A DNA stretch of 64,000 nt from positions 558,001 through 622,000 of the forward strand of contig CAWFYE010000007.1 in assembly GCA_963819975.1 (NCBI GenBank), given 5' to 3'. The notes below the pieces were generated by a model. It was given only the letters and a program-made list of their open reading frames with translations. It was not told the origin of the DNA and did no database searches. Position 1 is the stretch's first letter. Each line of letters opens with the position of its first letter. The translations under genes and the position numbers were made by a program. Source of the stretch: Palsa-1392 sp963819975 (GTDB lineage Bacteria > Verrucomicrobiota > Verrucomicrobiia > Chthoniobacterales > UBA10450). Of this stretch, positions 49,901 through 58,125 are shown one piece after another.

Positions 49901-52639
49901 ATGAAAGTTCCAACAAAGTTGCGTTTTCCCTGCGCCCTCATTTTTCTGGGCGCGGGGCTGGTGCTCGTGCAGCCGTGCGCGGTCGCTTCCGGTGGTTTTG
50001 AGGCTACCGGCAGCCTCGACACAGCACGCGGGTTTCACACGGCGACCTTGCTGCCCAACGGCATGGTGCTGGTCGCAGGGGGATCGGATGGTAGTGGCGC
50101 CGTGTCTGCGAGCGCGGAACTCTACGATCCGGCGCTCGGGACCTGGACTGCCACCGGCAGCCTCAACACCGCACGTTATCTTCACACGGCGACCTTGCTG
50201 CCCAACGGCATGGTGCTGGTCGCAGGGGGATTTGCGAGCGGTAGCATCATTTCCGCGGAACTGTATGACCCGGCGCTCGGAACCTGGAGTGCCACCGGCA
50301 GCCTCAACACCGCACGCTATTCTCACACGGCGACCTTGCTGCCCAACGGCATGGTGTTGGTCGCAGGGGGAATTGATAGTATTAGCGGCAATTCCGCGAG
50401 CGCGGAACTGTATGACCCGGCGCTTGGGACCTGGACGGCCACCGGGAGCCTTGACACGGGGCGCGACGCTCACACGGCGACCTTGCTGCCCAACGGCATG
50501 GTGCTGGTCGCAGGGGGATTTGCGAGCGGTAGCATCATTTCCGCGGAACTGTATGACCCGGCGCTCGGGACCTGGACTGCCACCGGCAGCCTCAACACCG
50601 CACGCTATTCTCACACGGCGACCTTGCTGCCCAACGGCATGGTGTTGGTCGCAGGGGGACCGGATGGTAGTGGTACCGTGTCCGCGAGCGCGGAACTCTA
50701 CGATCCGGCGCTCGGGACCTGGACTGCCACCGGCAGCCTCAACACCGCACGCTTTGTTCACACGGCGACCTTGCTGCCCAACGGCATGGTGCTGGTCGCA
50801 GGAGGATTTCTGAGCGGTGCCGTTGCCTCCGCGAGCGCGGAACTGTATGACCCGGCGCTCGGGAGCTGGAGTGCCACCGGCGGCCTCAACACCGCACGCT
50901 ATCGTCACACGGCGACCTTGCTGCCCAACGGCATGGTGTTGGTCGCAGGGGGAATTGAGAGCGGTGGCGTTGTCTCCGCGAGCGCGGAACTGTACGCTTC
51001 GGCCTCGCCGTCCATCATTAGCCCGTTAGAAGCAACGGCCACCGTCGATCTCCCGTTTAGCTACCAGTTCGAAGCAACCGGCGCGACCTCCATAGGAGTC
51101 GACGAACAAGCCTTGCCCGATGGTTTGAGGTTTGATTCTACGCTGCGCGCGATTGTCGGCACTCCGCTGCTGGAGGGAACTTTCCAAGTGAACCTAAGCG
51201 CTTCAAATGGCGCCGGGACTACGAATGCCACCCTCGTTCTCACACTCCAGCCGTTCCCGACTGCAGGTCCGGTGATTATCAGTGTCACCAGCGCGACCGG
51301 CAGAACCGGGAGTCCTTTCAAATTCCAAGTGATTACGAGCGGGGGCACGGCCGCAACTCGAGTGACTGCGACGGGCTTACCGCCGGGCCTGAGCATTGAT
51401 TCAGTCACGGGCGAAATCTCAGGAACCGCAACCACGGATGGAAGCTTCCTTGTCACCCTTTTCGCGACCGACGTAGGCATAACCAATTCCGCAACGCTGC
51501 AATTGACCTTTACCTCGGACCTCGCAGTGCCGGTGATCGTGAGCCCGAACAGCGCCCCTCTCTTTCCGGGGCTGCCTTTTAGTTACACGATTGAGGCGCC
51601 GGCCTCAGGTCCGCCGGACTCGGTTACCTATGCCAAGATCGGCCCGCTGCCCGCGGGAGTAGGTCTGGATCAGAACACTGGCATCATTTCGGGTACTCCG
51701 AATTTGGGCCTCAAGTCTCCGCTGCCCGGGCCGCTTCTGGCGGGTGGTGTGGTCACGAACGTGCAGATTTTCGCCTGCAATTCGAGCGGTTGCGCGGCGC
51801 AGGGTCTTTTCTTCCTCTTCCCGACCGGGGCAGCAAATATCTCGACCCGGCTCAGTGTAGGCACAGGCGATGACGTGCTTATCGGGGGCTTTATCACTCA
51901 GGGCAACGCGCCGATGAAATTGGTCGTTCGTGGAATTGGCGCCTCGCTTCCCGTGACCGGATTTTTGGCTGATCCATTTCTCGAACTTCATAACGGCCCC
52001 GACACGATCGCGAGTAACGACAACTGGAAAGATAACATCGCGGGCGGCAGCCAGGAGCTGGCGATCCAAAACACCGGCCTGGCGCCGAGCAATGATCTGG
52101 AGTCAGCGATCCTCGGTGTTTTAGACGCGGGAGCCTACACCGCGATCATGCACGGCGTGAACAATGGGATCGGAGTCGGATTGGTCGAAGTCTATAACCT
52201 GGGCGCGGCCAGCATGGATATTTCTAGCGAGGCCCACCTGGCTAACATCTCTACTCGCGGCAAAGTGCAAACCGGCGACAACGTCATGATTGGAGGTTTC
52301 ATCAACCAGGGCTCGGTCCCGATCAAAGTCCTTGTGCGCGGGATCGGTCCGGCTCTCGCGGATGCGGGAGTAAACGGCGCGCTGGCCGACCCAGTTCTCG
52401 AACTCCACAAACCGGACGGAAGTGTAGTCACTAATGACAATTGGAAGGCAACCCAGGAAGCAGAAATTACCGCGACCGGCCTCGCGCCGGCGAAAGCTCT
52501 GGAGTCGGCGATCCTCCTCACTCTTCCCGTCGGCGAAGGCGCATACACCGCGATCGTAAGCGGAGCTAATGGCACGAGCGGGGTCGGCTTGGTCGAAGCC
52601 TATTTTGGCGACCCATGCCTCGGCACTTCATGCCCGTGA
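49901..52639 (+). CDS. secreted kelch-repeat protein with Ig-like and C-terminal paired domains
   Basis: About 912 residues. A signal peptide (RFPCALIFLGAGLVLVQPCAVAS) is followed by seven kelch motifs (TARYSHTATLLPNGMVLVAGG and ELYDPALGTW pattern), residues 30-365, likely a beta-propeller. Residues 370-610 are putative Ig-like (He_PIG-type) domains (LPFSYQFEATGA, GSPFKFQVITSGGT, GLPFSYTIEAP). Residues 650-912 are two copies of a domain starting ANISTR, with GDDVLIGGFITQG and LVVRGIGASL versus GDNVMIGGFINQG and VLVRGIGPAL. The start at 49901 gives the signal peptide; the longer frame to 49778 does not. Probably extracellular or outer-membrane; ligand unknown. Confidence 0.88.
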   Translation: MKVPTKLRFPCALIFLGAGLVLVQPCAVASGGFEATGSLDTARGFHTATLLPNGMVLVAGGSDGSGAVSASAELYDPALGTWTATGSLNTARYLHTATLLPNGMVLVAGGFASGSIISAELYDPALGTWSATGSLNTARYSHTATLLPNGMVLVAGGIDSISGNSASAELYDPALGTWTATGSLDTGRDAHTATLLPNGMVLVAGGFASGSIISAELYDPALGTWTATGSLNTARYSHTATLLPNGMVLVAGGPDGSGTVSASAELYDPALGTWTATGSLNTARFVHTATLLPNGMVLVAGGFLSGAVASASAELYDPALGSWSATGGLNTARYRHTATLLPNGMVLVAGGIESGGVVSASAELYASASPSIISPLEATATVDLPFSYQFEATGATSIGVDEQALPDGLRFDSTLRAIVGTPLLEGTFQVNLSASNGAGTTNATLVLTLQPFPTAGPVIISVTSATGRTGSPFKFQVITSGGTAATRVTATGLPPGLSIDSVTGEISGTATTDGSFLVTLFATDVGITNSATLQLTFTSDLAVPVIVSPNSAPLFPGLPFSYTIEAPASGPPDSVTYAKIGPLPAGVGLDQNTGIISGTPNLGLKSPLPGPLLAGGVVTNVQIFACNSSGCAAQGLFFLFPTGAANISTRLSVGTGDDVLIGGFITQGNAPMKLVVRGIGASLPVTGFLADPFLELHNGPDTIASNDNWKDNIAGGSQELAIQNTGLAPSNDLESAILGVLDAGAYTAIMHGVNNGIGVGLVEVYNLGAASMDISSEAHLANISTRGKVQTGDNVMIGGFINQGSVPIKVLVRGIGPALADAGVNGALADPVLELHKPDGSVVTNDNWKATQEAEITATGLAPAKALESAILLTLPVGEGAYTAIVSGANGTSGVGLVEAYFGDPCLGTSCP
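50014..50990 (+). repeat. seven tandem kelch-coding DNA repeats, 141/147 bp
   Basis: The block beginning CACACGGCGACCTTGCTGCC starts at about 50036, 50183, 50324, 50471, 50612, 50759 and 50906, so units are 147, 141, 147, 141, 147 and 147 bases. Nucleotide identity is very high in the core, including synonymous positions. Units 2-3 and 4-5 form a 288-bp super-repeat with nearly identical sequence, suggesting recent duplication or gene conversion. Confidence 0.9.
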
Positions 52640-52734
52640 TCGACGTCGGGCCACGGCGGAGTTGGAAATAGGATCGACCTCGAAGCCGATTGTCGGCATG
52701 CTGACGACTCCGCGAAGAACCGCGGAAAGAAATC

Positions 52735-54138
52735 ATGGCCCGCGGAAAAGGAATTCACCCGAGATGGACAGCTCTTCTCGCCCTGCCATTCGGCTTTCTT
52801 TTACTGGGTGCTGCCGCGCCAGACACGGACAACCGGGATGAAGCCGAGGTTTTCTCCGTCGAAAACTCGGTCGAATCAATCCGCTCTTCGGAGGAATGGC
52901 GCCCGGCAACCGTCGGCCAAAAACTGGCCTTCCATGACCGTATCCGGACCGGCGAGGACAGCCGGGCGGCGGTGCGATTGAGTGATCTCAGCATCCTGCG
53001 CCTCGACGAACTGACGGAGGCAGAGATTTTGCCGCCACTTGCTGCGACCGCCAAGCCCACGCTCGACCTGAAACAAGGCACCGCCTATTTTTTCAGTCGC
53101 GAAAAATCGCGGGAGATCAACGTGCGCACTCCGGCCGCAAACGGCGGGATTCGTGGAACGGAGTTTGTCGTAACCGTGACCTCCGATGGATCGACCAGCT
53201 TTACGATGATCGACGGCGAAGTCGAGACTTCCAACGAAGGCGGCTCACTTGTTATCAGGAGCGGCGAACAGGCGGAGATAAGACCTGGCGAGAAACCGAA
53301 GAAGAACTCAGTCAGTAATGCGATCGATTTCGCCCAGTGGTGTTTTTATTACCCGGCCGTCCTCGATCCGAAGGAGCTGATGGCTTCCTTCACGGGACGC
53401 GACGAGATGAGCGCTTCGCTAGCCGCTTATAGCGAAGGAGACCTCCTTAATGCAGTCCAACAATACCCGCGTGACCGCATACCCACCGCTTCCGAAGAAA
53501 AGGTCTACCGTGCGGCCTTGTTCCTCATTACCGGTCAGGTGGGAAAGACGGAAGGTTTGCTGGAAGAGCTTGGCGAGGACGTTCCTAACCAGCAGGCGAT
53601 CGTCAGTCTTATCGCCGCCGTGACCCAAAAGGACAGTGAGAGTAATAAGTCACCGCACACGGCGAGTGAGTGGCTCGCGCAATCCTACTATCTTCAATCG
53701 AAGGATCATCTCACAGGTGCCCGGCAGGCGGCCGAACGAGCGACGGCCCTTGCTCCGGACTTTGGCTTCGGTTGGACGCGGGTAGCCGAGTTGGAATTTA
53801 GCCGGGACCGAATTCGGTCGGCAAAAAAGGCGCTCGAGAAGAGTCTTCGCCTCGCGCCGCGCAATCCTGCCGCACACGCCTTGCGCGGATTCATCTTGAG
53901 TACGGAAGGCCAGCTTGATGAAGCCAAAGATTCTTTCGAAAAGGCGACGGCTCTCGACAGCGCACTGGGCGATGCCTGGGCCGGGCGCGGTTTGTGTCTG
54001 ATTCGCCAGGGACATCTGAAAGAGGGCCAGCGCGACCTCTTCACGGCCGCGGCGCTGGAGCCAAATCGTGCGGTTTTCCGCAAGTACCCTGGAGAAAGCT
54101 CTCCGCCCCGTGGAACGCAGTTCGCCGACCCGGAATAG
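52735..54138 (+). CDS. FecR-domain and TPR protein, truncated paralogue
   Basis: A 467-residue exported protein. The N terminus has a signal (WTALLALPFGFLLLGAAAP). A FecR domain spans about 55-190 (DRIRTGEDSRAAVRLSDLS, then TPAANGGIRGTEFVVTVTSDG). TPR-like helices follow (LAPDFGFGWTRVAELEF, LAPRNPAAHALRGFIL). It is closely related to the 679-residue protein 0.4 kb downstream, but after EPNRAVFRK it leaves the family sequence and stops. A frame shifted by +1 (from about 54068 to 54415) continues as a Pro/Arg-rich open tail. So it is either a truncated gene or a frameshifted one. Confidence 0.82.
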   Translation: MARGKGIHPRWTALLALPFGFLLLGAAAPDTDNRDEAEVFSVENSVESIRSSEEWRPATVGQKLAFHDRIRTGEDSRAAVRLSDLSILRLDELTEAEILPPLAATAKPTLDLKQGTAYFFSREKSREINVRTPAANGGIRGTEFVVTVTSDGSTSFTMIDGEVETSNEGGSLVIRSGEQAEIRPGEKPKKNSVSNAIDFAQWCFYYPAVLDPKELMASFTGRDEMSASLAAYSEGDLLNAVQQYPRDRIPTASEEKVYRAALFLITGQVGKTEGLLEELGEDVPNQQAIVSLIAAVTQKDSESNKSPHTASEWLAQSYYLQSKDHLTGARQAAERATALAPDFGFGWTRVAELEFSRDRIRSAKKALEKSLRLAPRNPAAHALRGFILSTEGQLDEAKDSFEKATALDSALGDAWAGRGLCLIRQGHLKEGQRDLFTAAALEPNRAVFRKYPGESSPPRGTQFADPE

Positions 54139-54415
54139 TCGCTCGCGCCCCGCGAAAACCGAGAAGTCCAAGCCACCCACCTCCGGAACTGTCCGGCGTC
54201 CGGATAGGGGTGCGACCCCTGAACCGGTATACACCGGTCGCGTCGTTCCTTCCGGGATACGCGTCAATCCCCAGCTAAATTATCCGCGCCGCACTCCCCG
54301 TCCCAGGCCAACTGCAACCCCGGGACGAACGCAAACGGATAAGACTCCGCGTCCGGGGAAAACCAGGGATAAAAAGAAGCGGCGAGCGGTCAGCCAGTCG
54401 CCCGCTCCCAACTGA
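54139..54415 (+). other. possible frame-shifted C-terminal tail of the FecR-TPR protein
   Basis: This stretch has no gene in the frame of the preceding one. In the +1 frame it stays open from about 54068 to 54415, with GC-ending codons throughout, and encodes a basic Pro-rich tail (for example VYTGRVVPSGIRVNPQLNYP). STLEKALRPVERS at its start can be laid against YLGKAFSNVGDER of the intact paralogue. I consider a +1 frameshift plausible but not proven. The remaining bases to 54512 show nothing. Confidence 0.4.
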
Positions 54416-54512
54416 GATGATCGCGCGCAGGCGAATCGACGAATAAGAATCGACGCTCCTGCTCGATCTCCGGCATGATAACCGCTCGGAAGGATTTCGA
54501 GCCCTGAACGAC

Positions 54513-56552
54513 ATGCCGCCAACCACCGCGCAAAGACGCACAATTTGGAATGGCGTCAGCGCCCGCTACCTGGCGACAGTTGTCGCGGTCTTCTTGTGCG
54601 CGTCGTTTTCCCGTCATGCCGTTGGCCAAGGAGCGGGCGATCCGAATGCCGCGGAGATCATTTCGAAGGAAAACTCGGTCGATACCGCCAGATCATCGGT
54701 CGCGTGGCGGCCGGCGGCGGTCGGACAGAAGCTCATCTGGCATGAGCGGCTGCGGACTGGGGAAGACAGCCGCGCGGCAGTGCGGATGAGCGATGCGAGC
54801 ATTTTGCGGATCGACGAACTGACCGAAACGGAAATCTTGCCGCCGGTCACGGCAAGCGCGAAGCCCACGGTCGATCTCCAGCAAGGTGCCGGCTATTTTT
54901 TCAGCCGCGAGAAATCACGCGAGATCAACGTCAAAACCCCGGCCGCCAACGGGGCGATCCGCGGGACCGAGTTTGTCGTAACCGTGGCTGCGAACGGTCA
55001 TAGCACTTTCACGATGCTGGATGGTGAAGTCGAGGTTTCCAATGCGCAAGGTTCGGTAGTCGTGCGGAGCGGCGAACGCGCCGACGCTGACCCGGGCCGT
55101 AAGCCGACGAAGACGGCGGTGATTATGACCGTTAAACTCGTCCAATGGTGTCTCTATTATCCCGGCGTCCTGGACTTGAGCGACCTGCAACTTTCATCTG
55201 AAAGCCATCGTGCGCTGCGAGGATCGCTCACGGCCTACAGTGGAGGCGACCTGCTTGGCGCTCTTAAGGCTTATCCTCGCCACCGCTCGCCCTCATCTCC
55301 TTGGGAGAGAGTGTATCGCGCGGGCCTCTATCTCGTGGTCGGTCAAGTCGAGAAAGCAAAGCGTTTGTTGCACGGGGTGAATGAGGACGCGCCCGGACAT
55401 AAGGCGCTCTCCACCTTGATTGCCGCGGTGACCTTGCAGACAAAGGCCAGTCCCAGCCAACCGGACACCGCGAGTGATTGGATCGCTGAATCCTACTACC
55501 GTCAGTCAAAAAACGATCTAGCGGGTGCCTTGAAAGCGGCAAAGCGCGCTACCGTGGTGGATCCGGAGTTTGGTTTCGCCTGGACGCATGTGGCTGAGCT
55601 GGAATTCAGTTTCGGCCGCGTGCCGGAGGCGAAAAAGGCGCTCAACAGAGGTCTCAGCCTCGCGCCGCGCAATCCTGCTGCGTACGCCTTGCGCGGATTC
55701 CTCTTGAGCGCAGAAAATAGGATTAAGGAGGCGAAGGATTCCTTCGAGAAGGCGATCGCGCTCGACAGCGCGCTCGGCAACGCCTGGCTCGGTCGTGGCC
55801 TTTGTTTGATCCGGCAAGGGTATCCCGAGGAGGGACGCCGCGATCTGCAGGCCGCGGCGGCGCTGGAACCGAACCGTTCAATTTTCCACAGCTATCTCGG
55901 CAAAGCCTTCAGTAACGTCGGCGACGAGCGAAGATCGCGGAAAGAACTCGGTCGGGCCAAAGAATTGGACACGCTCGACCCGACGCCGTGGATTTATTCC
56001 GCGATCGAAAATCGCCAGGATAACCGCATCAACGAGGCCGTCCGCGACCTGGAGAAGTCCATCGAACTGAATGATAACCGCATGGTTTACCGGTCGCGCT
56101 TTCTGCTCGACCAGGATCTGGCGGTGCGGAGCGCCAATCTTGCCGCCATCTATCAGGATAATGGGATGGACGACCTGAGCGTGCGCGAGGCCAGCAGAGG
56201 GGTGGACGCGGATTATTCCAATGCGTCGTCGCATCTCTTTCTCGCCAACAGTTACAACGCCCTACGCGACCCGACGCGGATTAATCTGAGATATGAGACG
56301 CCCTGGTTTAACGAACTGCTGCTGGCCAACCTTCTGGCGCCGGTCGGCGGTGGGCCGCTTTCCCAGTTCGTTTCCGAGGAGGAATACTCGAAAATGTTTG
56401 AAGCAAATCGCCTTGGAATCACTTCGACGACCACATACTTCAGTACTGGCGAACTGCGAGAGACTGCTTCGCAATACGGGATCTTTGACAATGTGAGTTA
56501 CGCGTTCGACACCGAGTTTCAATACAACAATGGTACATCGACCGAACAATGA
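54513..56552 (+). CDS. FecR-domain and TPR protein, N-terminal part of a frameshift-split FecR-TPR-beta-barrel protein
   Basis: A 679-residue open frame. A signal-like segment (YLATVVAVFLCASFSRHAVG) is followed by a FecR domain (RTGEDSRAAVRMSDASILR, TPAANGAIRGTEFVVTVAANG) at about 60-195, then TPR repeats to about 610 (LAPRNPAAYALRGFLL, EPNRSIFHSYLGKAFSNVG). The end SYAFDTEFQYNNG then runs into an unrelated stop. The next frame resumes RPNNEITRSESYAQAKIQLTPQ, the expected start of the barrel, so one +1 shift near 56535 separates the two halves. In related proteins I recall these parts on one polypeptide. Confidence 0.85.
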   Translation: MPPTTAQRRTIWNGVSARYLATVVAVFLCASFSRHAVGQGAGDPNAAEIISKENSVDTARSSVAWRPAAVGQKLIWHERLRTGEDSRAAVRMSDASILRIDELTETEILPPVTASAKPTVDLQQGAGYFFSREKSREINVKTPAANGAIRGTEFVVTVAANGHSTFTMLDGEVEVSNAQGSVVVRSGERADADPGRKPTKTAVIMTVKLVQWCLYYPGVLDLSDLQLSSESHRALRGSLTAYSGGDLLGALKAYPRHRSPSSPWERVYRAGLYLVVGQVEKAKRLLHGVNEDAPGHKALSTLIAAVTLQTKASPSQPDTASDWIAESYYRQSKNDLAGALKAAKRATVVDPEFGFAWTHVAELEFSFGRVPEAKKALNRGLSLAPRNPAAYALRGFLLSAENRIKEAKDSFEKAIALDSALGNAWLGRGLCLIRQGYPEEGRRDLQAAAALEPNRSIFHSYLGKAFSNVGDERRSRKELGRAKELDTLDPTPWIYSAIENRQDNRINEAVRDLEKSIELNDNRMVYRSRFLLDQDLAVRSANLAAIYQDNGMDDLSVREASRGVDADYSNASSHLFLANSYNALRDPTRINLRYETPWFNELLLANLLAPVGGGPLSQFVSEEEYSKMFEANRLGITSTTTYFSTGELRETASQYGIFDNVSYAFDTEFQYNNGTSTEQ

Positions 56553-58104
56553 GATCACTCGCTCCGAATCCTACGCCCAGGCCAAGATCCAACTGACGCC
56601 TCAGAACAGTATTTTTTTCCAGACGAAGTATCAGGACACGCGCCAGCAGGATCTCCTTCAGCGCTACGATCAGACCCAGGCCGCGATCGGAGTTGACTTC
56701 CGCGAATTGCAGCAGCCCGGGATCATCCTTGTCGGCTACCACCACCGCTGGGCGCCCGGGATGGACACCCTCTTGCTGGCCGGGCGACTGGCTGATGAAA
56801 TCTCGTTTTCCGACGTCAATCGACCGGCCGATTCGGCCGAGTTTGTGCAAACCGGATTGCGTCCGAATGTGAGTCGGTCCCTGATCATCCCACGAGACGC
56901 AGGTGGCGCAGTCACGCTAGCTCCTTTCCTGCTCCCGCTCGATCTTGATTATCACAGCACCTTCACGACTTACACCGGTGAGCTGAATCAAATTTGGGAG
57001 ACGGAGAACAATACGCTGATCGCCGGAGCGCGTTTTCAAGCCGGTGAGTTCCACACCAGCGATCGGTTGGACGATCCGCCGCCGTTCGCGGTTGCGTTTT
57101 TCAACGATCCAGCGGCCGCGCAGGACTTCAACACCAGTTTCGAGCGCCAAAGTGTTTATGTTTACGACATCTGGCGACCAATTCGAGGCCTTTCGCTTAC
57201 AGGTGGCCTTAGCTATGATCACCTGGGCTATCCATCGGACTATCGCAATCCGCCGATCACCAGCGAGGAAAGCTCGCGCTCTCGTTTCTCGCCGAAGGCA
57301 GGCGTGATCTGGAACCCGATGGGAAATCTTGTCTTGCGTGGTGCCTATACCCAATCGTTAGGCGGAGTCAGTTTTGATGAAAGTGTCCAGCTCGAGCCCA
57401 ACCAGGTCGCGGGCTTCAACCAAGTCTTCAGAAGCATCATTTCCGAATCCGTCGTCGGCGCGGTGGCCGCGCCCAAGTACGAAACCGCCGGGCTCTTGAT
57501 TGAAGATAAGTTTGGATCCGGGACTTACGTGGCTCTCCGGGCCGCATTGCGACGTACCGATGTGTCACGGCAGTTTGGAACCTTTGACGCCCTTGTCGAA
57601 AGTGGCCGTATCGATCCGCCCATTCTGCCCTCCGCCACGCCCCAGCGTCTCTGTTACGAAGAGCAGGATCTTCTTTTCACCCTAAACCAACTCGTCGGCG
57701 ATCGCTGGTCTCTGGGCGCGAGCTATCAGCTCATCTTTTCCGATCTCCAAACGGTCTTTCCCGAAATTCCGACTTCGCTTTCTCCCCTCGGGGACAGTCG
57801 TCAAAAAGCAACCCTGCATCAGGCTCAGCTCTTCGCGGTTTACAATCATCCTTCCGGTTGGTTCGGACGTTTGGAAGGCTATTGGGCGCGCCAGAGTAAC
57901 GTCGGTTACACACCGGATATTCCGGGCGACGAGATCTTCCAATTAAACGCTTATGCCGGTTTTCGCTTCCGGCGGAATTATGGGGACATCACCGTCGGAC
58001 TTCTCGACATCAACGATCAGGATTACAAACTGAATCCGCTCACCTATTACAATGAGTTACCCCGGGAGCGGACTTTCGTCGCACGGGTGCGACTGAATTT
58101 CTAG
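56530..58104 (+). CDS. TonB-receptor-like beta-barrel, C-terminal part of the split FecR-TPR-barrel protein
   Basis: A 524-residue open frame, in the +1 frame relative to the FecR-TPR gene, overlapping it by 23 bases. It has alternating amphipathic strands typical of an outer-membrane barrel (SVYVYDIWRPIRGLSLTGGL, PMGNLVLRGAYTQSLGGVSF) and ends on a terminal aromatic (ERTFVARVRLNF), as barrels do. It has no signal peptide of its own, so it is unlikely to be secreted alone. The ATG start is probably accidental. Confidence 0.82.
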   Translation: MVHRPNNEITRSESYAQAKIQLTPQNSIFFQTKYQDTRQQDLLQRYDQTQAAIGVDFRELQQPGIILVGYHHRWAPGMDTLLLAGRLADEISFSDVNRPADSAEFVQTGLRPNVSRSLIIPRDAGGAVTLAPFLLPLDLDYHSTFTTYTGELNQIWETENNTLIAGARFQAGEFHTSDRLDDPPPFAVAFFNDPAAAQDFNTSFERQSVYVYDIWRPIRGLSLTGGLSYDHLGYPSDYRNPPITSEESSRSRFSPKAGVIWNPMGNLVLRGAYTQSLGGVSFDESVQLEPNQVAGFNQVFRSIISESVVGAVAAPKYETAGLLIEDKFGSGTYVALRAALRRTDVSRQFGTFDALVESGRIDPPILPSATPQRLCYEEQDLLFTLNQLVGDRWSLGASYQLIFSDLQTVFPEIPTSLSPLGDSRQKATLHQAQLFAVYNHPSGWFGRLEGYWARQSNVGYTPDIPGDEIFQLNAYAGFRFRRNYGDITVGLLDINDQDYKLNPLTYYNELPRERTFVARVRLNF

Positions 58105-58125
58105 AAGCAGAGGAACACTCAGTCG

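Larger units (their letters stand above)
3773..57363. repeat. dispersed over-represented 9-mer TCGTTAGGC / GCCTAACGA
   Basis: Perfect copies found by eye. As TCGTTAGGC on the plus strand: 3773, 4727, 5422, 8438, 13944, 18866, 20247, 57355. As GCCTAACGA: 7041, 17071, 18360, 24161, 25888, 26066, 34111, 43271, 44298, 44764, 49274. One-mismatch copies: 2045, 2173, 2920, 3859, 12625, 14606, 16861, 17870, 19153, 27194, 27863, 28357, 48947. Most are inside genes in several reading frames. The base after GGC is often G. Function is unknown. Confidence 0.8.

Noticed and set aside
49745..50908. 387-residue minus-strand open frame opposite the kelch gene
   Set aside because: It is periodic antisense of the kelch repeats (same 47-49 residue period) and lacks any domain; the plus-strand protein has signal peptide, kelch and Ig features.
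50014..50990. Possible CRISPR or intergenic satellite
   Set aside because: Units of 141/147 bp are in frame, contiguous and encode kelch motifs; there are no spacers.
54275..54541. Short minus-strand frames in the gap before the second FecR gene
   Set aside because: Arg/Ser-rich shadows without start signals; the plus +1 frame is a better explanation of the open sequence.
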